Below are positions 9,401-18,176 of a stretch of 64,000 bases of DNA, piece by piece. The position numbers and the translations under genes were made by a program. Within the stretch, counting starts at the first letter, position 1. The number at the start of each line of letters is the position of its first letter. The notes under the pieces are model-generated. The model was not told the origin of the DNA and made no database searches. It worked only from the letters and a program-made list of their open reading frames with translations. Source of the DNA: an uncultured Bacteroidota bacterium (lineage in GTDB: Bacteria; Bacteroidota; Bacteroidia; Bacteroidales; GWA2-32-17); assembly GCA_903837285.1 (NCBI GenBank), contig CAILUD010000001.1, positions 1-64,000 of the forward strand, written 5' to 3'.

Positions 9401-10462
9401 GTTAGTGTGCTTGTTTCATTACCACTTGTTGTTGATGTTATTGCTTCCCCAACTTCTATTTGTCCAGGTGATACTTCACAATTAAGTTTAAGTATAACAA
9501 ATGGTGGTGGTCCTCCTTATTTAATTTATAATACAGCAGGAAATATTTTAATCCCTCCTGTTTATATTTCACCTGCAACTTCAGGTTTGCAATATCTATA
9601 TGTTAAAGATGGTTGTGGTTCAATAGCACATGATTCAGTTTATATAACTGTTAATCCAATTCCCCCTGTAAGTTTTGTTAGCGATACTGTTTCTGGTTGC
9701 GAACCATTAACTGTGGCATTTAACCCTGGATCAGTTCAGGCGGGTCAGACTTATTATTGGAATTTTGGTGATGCCAGTTATAATGCAATTTCATATGATA
9801 TGAATGCTGTTCATGAATTTACTCAGGATGGTATATTTGATGTTTCGTTAACAATTACTACTCCTCAAGGTTGTAGCAGTACATTTATACATCAACAAAT
9901 GATAAGTGTTTGGCCAGCTCCTGATGCTAGATTTATTGCAAATCCTGCATCTGCTAGCTTTATAAAGCCTCAAATATTTTTTACAAACTTATCTGAATAT
10001 GCAAGTACTTATATCTGGTCATTTGGAGATGGTGATTCTTCAAGTATTGAACATCCTATGCATTGGTATTCTGCTATTGGCAGTTATGTGGTGCACCTTG
10101 TTGCGACTACCGATAAGGGTTGTAGTGATACTGTAAATAGTGTTATAGTAATTCGTGATGAATATACTTTTTATGCTCCATCTGCTATATCTCCTGATTT
10201 TGATGACCTAAATGATGTTTTCTATGTTTTAGGAAACGGAATTAGTACAAAAGATTTTCATCTTTTTATATTCGATAGGTGGGGTTCGATAATTTATGAA
10301 ACTGATAAATATGATCCAGAGCAACCTGCAAAATATGGATGGGATGGTAGTGCTAATGGAGGCGCAGTCGTTCCTGTTGGTAGTTATACTTGGTTGGTTA
10401 AATTTTACGATGGCGATCATATAGAACACGATAGGAGTGGGGTTGTAAATGTAATTAGATAA
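6464..10462 (+). CDS. Giant surface adhesin: SprB repeats, PKD domains, gliding-motility-type C-terminal (CHU_C) domain
   Basis: A 1,332-residue exported protein. Signal peptide at 1-24 (ends IFAQ). Residues ~25-180 form a Cys-containing beta domain of the kind found at the N-terminus of many Bacteroidota adhesins. An Ig/PKD-like domain lies near 404 (WGWTFGGGTVV). SprB-type repeats fill ~460-985, each with GGTPPYxYxW, an LxAGNYTxTxxDxNGC step and a TQP linker. Two PKD domains follow (YYWNFGDAS near 1099, YIWSFGDGDSS near 1183). The last ~98 residues (YTFYAPSAISPDFDDLNDVF, LFIFDRWG, WDGS, PVGSYTW) match the CHU_C gliding-motility-associated domain, a type B T9SS sorting signal. It should be exported by T9SS and act in adhesion or gliding. 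It is followed by a hairpin terminator and two paralogues. Confidence 0.92.
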   Translation: MNKFLFYSLFLFLFANSGQIFAQGTSCNIAEPFCTGVTYGFPLNTNTSAEPGPNYGCLATQPNPVWYYMLIDQSGNITVNMTSPTGNDIDFAAWGPFTSPYGPCVASLTATGATPTDCPAAGNPAPAGSYPAGNMIDCSFDINDVEDLHLSNAVSGQYYMLCITNYSNAAGDIVFSQSNIGAAGAGSTNCAIVTPCAFTSATANPSACTPGTNAYSVSGSVAFHDAPTTGTMTISDGSGATQTVNAPFASPFAYNLTGLNSDATVHTITFTFSANAFCTYSVTYTAPGPCSACSASAGPDASVCGLSTNLAAVAAAGDYNLTWSGPAGVSFTPTNSATALVTATTSGTYNLTWTITNSTGLTCSDVVAITFTENPTSTFTATPVNCFGQNSTVTFTGTASASSSWGWTFGGGTVVSGTGVGPYTVNWGSSGLQDITLLVSDNHCMSPITTVQVNNPPDLTYVVNIGSIICAGSTGNATPVPGGGTPPYVYTWSNGTGPPFTNGNYVGTVTDNLGCVESYPFTVTSPNNITVVPNQTNLTCYNNNSGTASVVANGGTPPYTYAWTGGVSTTSTASNLAAGNYTITTSDDNGCSVTSSVTITQPTQVNVSIVTTTNATCSGICNGMATVAANGGSPGYNYLWPNSTILPSVSGLCAGSYVVTAIDANLCTATNTINITQPLSVTASISSITNPLCFGSCTGSATVTAINGTGPYAYNWSSGSGISIANNLCSGNYVVTASDANGCSTTASVTITQPSIVAAIANNFIAANCYGSCDGSATVTGSGGTPPYMYSWASGTQNAQVNNTLCAGTHFVTVTDANFCTASTPAFISQPSQLTIISISKIDVSCYGLNDGSLDITIGGGIGFYTYSIGSQTDTVGHFGNLSAGNYTITVTDLNGCTTTSAKSINQPSQLLVSAITTHSICPGEFAYLSANAAGGTPAYTYYWNGVVSNPSIGVNPLTTTNYTVSVTDSRGCSSNSVIVSVLVSLPLVVDVIASPTSICPGDTSQLSLSITNGGGPPYLIYNTAGNILIPPVYISPATSGLQYLYVKDGCGSIAHDSVYITVNPIPPVSFVSDTVSGCEPLTVAFNPGSVQAGQTYYWNFGDASYNAISYDMNAVHEFTQDGIFDVSLTITTPQGCSSTFIHQQMISVWPAPDARFIANPASASFIKPQIFFTNLSEYASTYIWSFGDGDSSSIEHPMHWYSAIGSYVVHLVATTDKGCSDTVNSVIVIRDEYTFYAPSAISPDFDDLNDVFYVLGNGISTKDFHLFIFDRWGSIIYETDKYDPEQPAKYGWDGSANGGAVVPVGSYTWLVKFYDGDHIEHDRSGVVNVIR

Positions 10463-10489
10463 AAAAATGAATTAATTATAATAATGAAG

Positions 10490-10518
10490 ATGGCTAGTGA
10501 AAATAACTAGCCATTTTT
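10490..10518 (+). terminator. Rho-independent terminator after the first adhesin
   Basis: A perfect 9-bp stem (ATGGCTAGT at 10490-10498 with ACTAGCCAT at 10506-10514) with a 7-nt loop is followed by TTTT. It lies 27 bp after the stop of the first adhesin, so the next paralogue probably has its own promoter. Confidence 0.75.
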
Positions 10519-10541
10519 AATAAACATAAAATGTGTTTTTG

Positions 10542-13500
10542 ATGTTTAATATAAAGAAATATATATTTTTTGTTTTAATATTTTTTTTTAAAACCTTAAT
10601 TGTAAATTCTCAGGTACCTACTGTGCAGGATTGTTTAGGTGCAATACCTATTTGTCAAAATTCCTATACTACTTCAAATTCGTATGTTGGACCTGGAAAT
10701 TATTCCAGTGAAATAAATATTTTCTCTAGTTCCTGTTTGTCATCTGGTGGAGGTGAAAATAATAGTGTTTGGTATACTTTTACATCTCAAACATCTGGCA
10801 ATTTTAATTTTGAAATTAATCCGAACGATGTTTATGATGATTATGATTGGGCTGTTTATAATTTAACTTCTGCAAACTGTGCAGATATCTATAATAATTT
10901 AAGTCTCGAAATAAGTTGTAATTCTTATGGGTCTAATGTTGGAGGATATAATGGTTCTACGGGTGCAAGTAATGCTCAAGGTGGAACTACAAATTCAAAT
11001 GGTCCAGGTGATTTATATGGCCCACCATGGAATGCAAGTATTCCTGTCGTTGCGGGTGGTACTTATGTAATTATGATTGATAATTGGTCAAGTTCTCAAA
11101 ATGGATATAATATTAATTTTAATGGCTCCACTGCAGTTATTTTTGATAATATACCACCTCATATTTTATCCGTAAATAATCAAATTGCTTGTGGGGCTTC
11201 ATCTTTAACGTTAAATTTTTCTGAGAATATTTTATGTAGCACAGCTCAAATTTTAGATTTTACTTTAACCGGACCAGGTGGTCCATATACAATAACTGCA
11301 ATAACTGGTGCTGCATGTAGTATTGGTGGTATTCAGGAAAATACTTTTACAATAAATGTGTCACCTGCTATTGTAACATCTGGTACGTATTCGCTTAATT
11401 TGGTAACTACATCTGGTTCTGTTACTGATTTATGTGGAAATATTGCTCCTGCTGGTAGTTTGGATTTTAATATTAACGCGGTTAGTGCAACGGTGTCTGT
11501 TGTTAATTCAAATTGTGGGCAAAGTAATGGAACTGCAACCGTTATCCCAACTGGTGGTACAGGATCATATTCTTATTTATGGAATACAATTCCTAGTCAA
11601 TCAACAGCAACTTGTACGGGTTTGGCAGCTGGTACCTATTCTGTAACTGTTACTTCTGGGAGTTGTAATGTCGTAAATACTGTTTTAGTAAATAATATAG
11701 GTGGTATTTCGGCTGGTAGTTTTTCAAATAATACTCCTGATTATTGTGAAAATGTAGTAGGATCTGTTACTGTAAATTTTTCGGATGGGCTTTTACCATT
11801 TAATTATTTATGGAATACCGTTCCTGTACAAAATACACAAACAGCTAGTGGTTTATCTGCAGGTAATTACTCTGTTACTGTTACGGATGCTAATGGATGC
11901 TCTTCAATATCAAATACTGCAATTAGCTCAACAAGCCCTTTAACTTTTGTTAGTTCTAAAGTTGATGTTTTATGTTATGGTGGTAATAATGGAACTGCTA
12001 CAATTAATGTTACAAGTGGTGTTGGACCTTTTGTCTATAACTGGAGTGGAGGTGTAAGTATTACCAATGTTGCGACTAGTTTGACCGCAGGAAATTATAA
12101 TGTTACAATTACTGATGCTAATGCTTGTTCGGCTAGTGGTAGTATTGTCATTACTCAACCTACACAGATTAATATAATAACTCAATCATTATCAAATGCA
12201 ACTTGTTTTGGTTTGTGTAATGGAAGTATATCAGTTAATACCAGTGGAGGAACTCCAGGTTATAACTATTTGTGGCCAAATGCTTCTGTATTGAGTTCAC
12301 TAAGTAATTTATGTGCCGGAACTTATATAGTAACAGTTACCGATGCTAATTCTTGTACTTTATCTCATTCTGTTTTAATAACACAACCGTTAGCGTTATC
12401 TGCATCAATAACAAATGTTATTAATCCATTATGTTCAGGCTCTTGTAATGGAAGTGCTACTGTTGTATCTATTAATGGAACTTCACCTTATACTTATTTA
12501 TGGTCTTCTGGTTCGGTTTCTAATAATTCTGTTGGTTTGTGTTCTGGAAATTATATTGTTACAGTTACTGATGGTAATAGTTGTACAGTTTCAACGTCTT
12601 TAACATTAATAGATCCTGCTGTTTTAACTGTTTCTGTAAGTGACGTATATCCTGTTAATTGTTATGGAGGTTGCGATGGGTCTGCAACTATTAATGTTAT
12701 TGGTGGCCTTCAGCCTTATTCTTATGGTTGGATTACAGGTACTGTATCGAGCCAAACTAATAATACTTTATGTGCAGGAAATTATATAGTAACTGTTACA
12801 GATGCATCTCAATGTTCTTCTGTTACTAATGTTTTAATTACTCAGCCTGTTGTTTTTGCTGTAACAAATTTTACTAAAGTAAATGTTTCGTGTTTTGGTC
12901 TTCAAGATGGAAGTATTGATTTTGATGTTGTTGGTGGTATCGCTCCATATACATATTCTATTGGTTCACAAAATAGTTCTGAAAGTTTTTTCGTTGGTTT
13001 AGGTTATGGAAATTATATTTTAACTGTTACAGATGCAAATAATTGTACTGCTACTATTGCATTTGCGATTGAACAGCCGCAGCTTATAGTTTTATCCTCT
13101 CCAACTTCTTATACTATTTGCGAAGGCGAACATGTAATGATAACTCCTACAATTATTGGTGGTACTCCAGGGTATACGTGGTATTGGAATGGCACTGTAA
13201 ATACTGGCTCTTCTATTGATGTTAGTCCTTTGGTACCATCAGTTTATTCTGTTTCTGTTACTGATTCAAAAGGTTGTACTAGTAACTCAGTTACAATTTC
13301 TGTAGATCTTTATAAATCATTAGAAATTGATGTTTTATCGTCTCAATCTTCAATTTGCCCTGGTGAAAGCGTTCAGTTAAATGTTACCTTTAAAAATGGT
13401 GGTGGACCTCCTTATATTATATTTAACCAACAAGGGATGATACTTGTGCCACCAATATCTGTAACACCTAATAATTCTGGCTATATTTATATGTATGTAA

Positions 13501-14357
13501 AGGATGCTTGTAATATACTAGTTCATGATTCGGTATTTGTAACAGTAAATCCAAGTCCTGTTGTGACTTTTGTTAGTGATAAAGTGGAGGGCTGTGAACC
13601 TTTATTAGTTGCCTTTAATCCCAGTCCGATTCAGACAGGATATAGTTATTACTGGAACTTTGGTGATGCAAGTTATAATGCAATTTCTTATTCTACAAAT
13701 CCGATTCATCAATTTACTCAGGATGGTATTTTTAATGTCCTGCTTACAGTAACTTCTTCACAAGGTTGTAGCAGTACTTTTTTGCATCCGCAAATGATAA
13801 ATGTTTGGCCTGCACCTGATGCACGATTTATTTCACTACCTGCAACTGCAAGTATTGTTAAACCTCAGGTTTTATTCACAAATCAATCAGAATTTGCAAG
13901 TACTTATGTATGGTCATTTGGTGATGGCGATTCTTCAGGTATTGAAAATCCAATGCATTGGTATCCTGCTTTAGGTAGTTATGTTGTTTATTTAGTTGCC
14001 ATTACTGATAAAGGATGTAAGGATACAGTGAATAGTGTTATAGAAATACGTGATGAGTATACTTTTTATGCTCCTTCTGCAATCTCTCCTGATTTTGATG
14101 ATATAAATGATGTGTTTTATGTGCTAGGAAATGGAATTAGTACAGAAGGTTTCCATTTATATATTTTTGACAGATGGGGTAGTATAATATATGAAACTGA
14201 AAATTACTCTTCAGATCAACCTGCTAAAAGTGGTTGGGATGGTAGTTTTCAAAATGGGGCTATTGTTCCCGTTGGAAGTTATACTTGGTTTGTTAAATAT
14301 TTTGATGGTGATAACATAAGGCATGAAAAAAGTGGTGTTGTAAATGTTGTTAGATGA
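10542..14357 (+). CDS. Giant surface adhesin, second paralogue: SprB repeats, PKD, CHU_C
   Basis: A 1,271-residue exported protein. I chose the ATG at 10542 over a GTG at 10533 because it starts a compact signal peptide (MFNIKKYIFFVLIFFFKTLIVNSQ). Residues ~24-197 form a PPC-like/adhesin head domain with Trp and Cys residues (NNSVWYTF, YDDYDWAVYNL). Residues ~205-313 look like an SbsA-type Ig domain (LTLNFSENI). SprB repeats cover ~317-847. Then come the Ig-like segment, PKD domains (YYWNFGDAS, YVWSFGDGDSS) and the CHU_C domain (1172-1271), all close to the first paralogue in sequence. T9SS export and a surface adhesive role are inferred. No terminator is visible before the next gene 41 bp downstream, so the second and third paralogues may form one transcript. 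Confidence 0.92.
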   Translation: MFNIKKYIFFVLIFFFKTLIVNSQVPTVQDCLGAIPICQNSYTTSNSYVGPGNYSSEINIFSSSCLSSGGGENNSVWYTFTSQTSGNFNFEINPNDVYDDYDWAVYNLTSANCADIYNNLSLEISCNSYGSNVGGYNGSTGASNAQGGTTNSNGPGDLYGPPWNASIPVVAGGTYVIMIDNWSSSQNGYNINFNGSTAVIFDNIPPHILSVNNQIACGASSLTLNFSENILCSTAQILDFTLTGPGGPYTITAITGAACSIGGIQENTFTINVSPAIVTSGTYSLNLVTTSGSVTDLCGNIAPAGSLDFNINAVSATVSVVNSNCGQSNGTATVIPTGGTGSYSYLWNTIPSQSTATCTGLAAGTYSVTVTSGSCNVVNTVLVNNIGGISAGSFSNNTPDYCENVVGSVTVNFSDGLLPFNYLWNTVPVQNTQTASGLSAGNYSVTVTDANGCSSISNTAISSTSPLTFVSSKVDVLCYGGNNGTATINVTSGVGPFVYNWSGGVSITNVATSLTAGNYNVTITDANACSASGSIVITQPTQINIITQSLSNATCFGLCNGSISVNTSGGTPGYNYLWPNASVLSSLSNLCAGTYIVTVTDANSCTLSHSVLITQPLALSASITNVINPLCSGSCNGSATVVSINGTSPYTYLWSSGSVSNNSVGLCSGNYIVTVTDGNSCTVSTSLTLIDPAVLTVSVSDVYPVNCYGGCDGSATINVIGGLQPYSYGWITGTVSSQTNNTLCAGNYIVTVTDASQCSSVTNVLITQPVVFAVTNFTKVNVSCFGLQDGSIDFDVVGGIAPYTYSIGSQNSSESFFVGLGYGNYILTVTDANNCTATIAFAIEQPQLIVLSSPTSYTICEGEHVMITPTIIGGTPGYTWYWNGTVNTGSSIDVSPLVPSVYSVSVTDSKGCTSNSVTISVDLYKSLEIDVLSSQSSICPGESVQLNVTFKNGGGPPYIIFNQQGMILVPPISVTPNNSGYIYMYVKDACNILVHDSVFVTVNPSPVVTFVSDKVEGCEPLLVAFNPSPIQTGYSYYWNFGDASYNAISYSTNPIHQFTQDGIFNVLLTVTSSQGCSSTFLHPQMINVWPAPDARFISLPATASIVKPQVLFTNQSEFASTYVWSFGDGDSSGIENPMHWYPALGSYVVYLVAITDKGCKDTVNSVIEIRDEYTFYAPSAISPDFDDINDVFYVLGNGISTEGFHLYIFDRWGSIIYETENYSSDQPAKSGWDGSFQNGAIVPVGSYTWFVKYFDGDNIRHEKSGVVNVVR

Positions 14358-14398
14358 TTTTGTTTTAAGTTTGTAAATGATGGTAATTTTAAATTTAA

Positions 14399-17300
14399 AT
14401 GATAATTAAAAAGGGAAACATAATATTTTTAATTTTTCTGTTAATAGCTATTAATTGTAAGTCGCAAGTTGTTATAAATGAATACTCTTGTTCAAATGTT
14501 TCAACTTCAGCCGATAATTATGGTAGTTTTGAAGATTGGATTGAATTGTATAATACAAGTGGTGTTGCAGTTAATCTTGCAGGGTATTATTTAAGCGATA
14601 AAGCTACAAATCCAACTAAATGGCAATTTCCAGCAGGGATTTCAATTGCGGCAAATGGACGATTAACGATTTTTTGCTCTGGCAATGATATCGTTGTTGG
14701 AACAAATATTCATACAAATTTTAAATTAACTCAAACAAAACCAGAAAGTATAGTTTTTTCTAATTCAACTGCTACAATACTAGAGAATATAGTTCTATTA
14801 CCTACTCAAAAAAATCATTCAAGAGGAAGACAAACTGATGGTGCTGCTAGTTGGTCGCTTTTTTTAACGCCAACTTTTGGAACAGTAAATTCTGGAGCAG
14901 TACAGGAATATGTTGCAACTCCTGTTTTTAGTCAGCAGGCAGGGTTTAATGCCGCCGCTGTTACTTTAACTATTTCGTGTGCTACACCTGGTTCTACAAT
15001 AAGATATACTATTGATGGTACTGAGCCAACAGCTGCTTCAACTGTTTATAGTGGAGCATTAAATATTGCTGCTACAACTGTTGTTAGAGCAAAGGCTTTT
15101 AGTGCAACCCCTGGTGTTCCACCAAGTTTTATTCAAAGTAATACCTATTTTATTAATGTTAGTCATAGTATTGCTACCCTTTCGGTATACGGTAATAATG
15201 TAAATACTTTGTTTGGTGGAACTAGTATGGAGCCTGATGCAGCGATAGAATATTTTGATAAAACAAACCAATTTAGAGTTGAAGCAACTGGTGTAGTAAA
15301 TAAGCATGGAAACGACTCATGGGCTTACGATCAAAGAGGAATTGATTTTGTAACAAAAGATCAACAAGGATATGATTATGCATTAAGATATAATCTTTTT
15401 AATTATAAAAACAGAAATGAGTATCAACGTATAATTATAAAAGCTCTTGCAAATGATAATTATCCATTCGAGAATGGAGGGGCACATATTCGCGATCCAT
15501 ACGTTAGTACTTTATCGCAAAGAGGAGAGTTGTTTTTAGATGAAAGAACTTATGAGCCATGTGTGTTATATGTTAATGGTCAGTATTGGGGATTGTACGA
15601 CATGAGAGAAAAAGTTGATGATGCCGATTTTACCGATTTTTATTATAACTCTGATGAAAAAGGTGTGCAGATGTTAAAAACATGGGGTGGCACCTGGAGC
15701 GAGTATGGGGGTGCTCAAGCACAAACAGATTGGGATAATCTCATGAATTATATACTTACTAATAATATGGCAGTTGCTGCGAATTATAATTATGTAGAAA
15801 ATTTATATAACACAAAAAGTTTAGTTGATTATTTTATTTTAAATTCTTATGTAGTATGTTCTGATTGGCTTAATTGGAATACTGAATGGTGGCGAGGTAT
15901 TAATCCAAATGCAGATAAAAAGAAATGGCGTTACTGTTTATGGGACGAAGATGCTACTTTTGGTCATTATATAAATTACACTGGTATTCCTGATCAAAGC
16001 GCTCAGGCAGATCCTTGCAATCCGGAACAATTAGGTGACCAGGGAGGGCAGGGACATGTGCCAATACTTAATGCGCTTTTAAATAATCAAACTTTCCGGC
16101 AATACTACGTTTCAAGATACGCTGACTTATCAAATACAGTTTTCTCATGTGTTAATATGCAATTTGTTTTGGATAGTTTAATTGCATTGTCAGCTCCGGA
16201 AATGCCAAGGCAAATTGCTCGCTGGGGTGGAAATATGGCTCAATGGCAGGCAAATGTTCAATCACTTAAAACATTTATCGATACCAGGTGTGCAGCAATG
16301 TCGCAAGGAATGGTTGATTGTTATAATTTAACCGGACCGTATAATATTAATTTTCAGGTTGACCCCCCTAATACTGGTATTATTAATGTGAATTCAATTT
16401 TGGTTCCAACATATCCTTGGAATGCTATTTATTATGGAAATATTGAAACTATATTACAAGCAACAGCAACTGCTCCGAATTATACTTTTGATTATTGGGA
16501 GTTAGTTGATCCTGTAACACCAAACACAACAGCCGATTCTGTTAATACTACTTTTACAGGAAGTCAAACAGTAATTGCGCATTTTAAAACAACAATTCCT
16601 CCAATAGTTGTTACTGGAGTTCCTACAAATTCACCTTGTTATGGAGATAATGTTGGTTCAATAGATATAACCGTATCAGGTGGAACCACAGCTACAGGAA
16701 CATTTAATTATATTTGGTCAAATGGTGCAACAACACAGGATATTTATTTTTTAGTTCCTGGAAATTATTCTGTTACAGTAACTGATGATTCTGCGGGTGT
16801 TGAAGTTGCGTCATTTGTTATAACACAGCCATCTCAACTTGGATTAACTACTTCTCCTGATTTGCAGCTTTGTATTGGTGCTTCTGCAAATATTAATGCA
16901 TACCCCACAGGAGATACTCCTCCTTATTATTATCAATGGAGCAACGGGAATATTACCTCTGGTTTTACAGTTAGTCCATTGTCTGATATTACATATTTTG
17001 TTACAGTTACTGGTAGTAATGGTTGTCCTGGTAAAATTGATTCTGTTCATGTAATTGTTAGTTCAGGGGTAGATTTAACTTTGATTGCAAATAAATATAA
17101 CATTTGTCCATATGAAACTGTACAGCTAAGTGTAAGTATGAGTGGTGGAGGTGGCCCACCTTATCTGGTTTATAATTCTAGTGGGGCCATTGTTACGCCT
17201 CCAATATTTATTAATCCTATTTTAACCGGTTTCCAATTTTTATATGTACAGGATGGCTGTGGTTCTATTGCTCATGATTCAGTATTAATAACTGTCAACC

Positions 17301-18106
17301 CAAATCCTAATCCTGCCTTTGTAAGTAATATAAATGAAGGTTGCGAACCATTAACTGTAACATTTAATCCTGTATCAGCAGTAGCCGGACAAACATATAG
17401 TTGGAATTTTGGTGATTTAAATTATAATTCTGTTTCATTTAATACAAATCCAACTCATGAATTTTCGCATGATGGAATATTTGATGTTACATTAACAGTA
17501 ACTTCTTCTTCTGGATGCGATAGTACAAAAGTATTTGCTGATATGATTAATGTTTTTAATACTCACGAAGCTAGATTTATTGCTAACCCAAATATTGTAA
17601 GTATTGTTAAACCTCAGATAATTTTTGCAAATCTTTCTGAATATGCTCTTACTTATATGTGGTCGTTTGGTGATGGTGATTCTTCAAGTATTACTAATCC
17701 TATGCATTGGTATCAAATGTTGGGAGAATATAATGTTAAATTAATAGCAGTTTCTGATAAAGGTTGTAAGGATACAGTAAATAGTTCAATTGTTATTAGA
17801 GATGAATATACCTTTTATACTCCTAATGCAATAACACCAGATGGTGATAAAAATAATGATGTGTTTTATGTTATGGGTAATGAAATAAGTGCTAAAAATT
17901 TCCATTTATATATTTTAGACAGGTGGGGAGGCGTTATTTTTGAAACAGATAAATATGATAAAGATCAACCAGCAAAATATGGGTGGAATGGAAGTTTGAA
18001 AGATGGCAGCACCGTATCAATTGGAAGCTACACATGGTTTGTGAAGTATTTAGATGGTGATGGAATTGAGCATGATAAGAGCGGAGTTATAAATGTAATA
18101 CGATAA
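14399..18106 (+). CDS. Surface protein with lamin-tail, chitobiase-like and CotH kinase domains joined to SprB/PKD/CHU_C
   Basis: A 1,235-residue exported protein with signal peptide MIIKKGNIIFLIFLLIAINC. Domains in order: lamin-tail domain ~24-134 (VVINEYSCSN, DWIELYN, LAGYYLSD); chitobiase/FN3-like C-terminal domain ~174-237 (STIRYTIDGTEPT); CotH kinase domain ~261-631 with DQRGIDF, YVNGQYWGLYDMREKVD and the acidic WDEDATFG; a glycine-poor InlB-like repeat ~653-731; one SprB repeat ~735-811; then the Ig-like/PKD/CHU_C cassette shared with the two genes before it. CotH proteins are atypical protein kinases; the acidic motif is where metal-binding Asp residues sit in that family. Here the kinase would be delivered to the cell surface by T9SS. 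Substrate unknown. The stop is followed by a bidirectional terminator. Confidence 0.92.
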   Translation: MIIKKGNIIFLIFLLIAINCKSQVVINEYSCSNVSTSADNYGSFEDWIELYNTSGVAVNLAGYYLSDKATNPTKWQFPAGISIAANGRLTIFCSGNDIVVGTNIHTNFKLTQTKPESIVFSNSTATILENIVLLPTQKNHSRGRQTDGAASWSLFLTPTFGTVNSGAVQEYVATPVFSQQAGFNAAAVTLTISCATPGSTIRYTIDGTEPTAASTVYSGALNIAATTVVRAKAFSATPGVPPSFIQSNTYFINVSHSIATLSVYGNNVNTLFGGTSMEPDAAIEYFDKTNQFRVEATGVVNKHGNDSWAYDQRGIDFVTKDQQGYDYALRYNLFNYKNRNEYQRIIIKALANDNYPFENGGAHIRDPYVSTLSQRGELFLDERTYEPCVLYVNGQYWGLYDMREKVDDADFTDFYYNSDEKGVQMLKTWGGTWSEYGGAQAQTDWDNLMNYILTNNMAVAANYNYVENLYNTKSLVDYFILNSYVVCSDWLNWNTEWWRGINPNADKKKWRYCLWDEDATFGHYINYTGIPDQSAQADPCNPEQLGDQGGQGHVPILNALLNNQTFRQYYVSRYADLSNTVFSCVNMQFVLDSLIALSAPEMPRQIARWGGNMAQWQANVQSLKTFIDTRCAAMSQGMVDCYNLTGPYNINFQVDPPNTGIINVNSILVPTYPWNAIYYGNIETILQATATAPNYTFDYWELVDPVTPNTTADSVNTTFTGSQTVIAHFKTTIPPIVVTGVPTNSPCYGDNVGSIDITVSGGTTATGTFNYIWSNGATTQDIYFLVPGNYSVTVTDDSAGVEVASFVITQPSQLGLTTSPDLQLCIGASANINAYPTGDTPPYYYQWSNGNITSGFTVSPLSDITYFVTVTGSNGCPGKIDSVHVIVSSGVDLTLIANKYNICPYETVQLSVSMSGGGGPPYLVYNSSGAIVTPPIFINPILTGFQFLYVQDGCGSIAHDSVLITVNPNPNPAFVSNINEGCEPLTVTFNPVSAVAGQTYSWNFGDLNYNSVSFNTNPTHEFSHDGIFDVTLTVTSSSGCDSTKVFADMINVFNTHEARFIANPNIVSIVKPQIIFANLSEYALTYMWSFGDGDSSSITNPMHWYQMLGEYNVKLIAVSDKGCKDTVNSSIVIRDEYTFYTPNAITPDGDKNNDVFYVMGNEISAKNFHLYILDRWGGVIFETDKYDKDQPAKYGWNGSLKDGSTVSIGSYTWFVKYLDGDGIEHDKSGVINVIR

Positions 18107-18122
18107 AAAATTTTAAGTAAAT

Positions 18123-18156
18123 AAAAAAGGTTGAACAAATTGTTCAACCTTTTTTT
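18123..18156. terminator. Bidirectional terminator between the CotH adhesin and ppdK
   Basis: The stem AGGTTGAACA / TGTTCAACCT (10 bp, 3-nt loop AAT) is flanked by an A-run on the left and a T-run on the right that extend the pairing, so it can stop transcription from both convergent genes. Confidence 0.9.
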
Positions 18157-18176
18157 ATTTACAGAAATAGTAAAAA

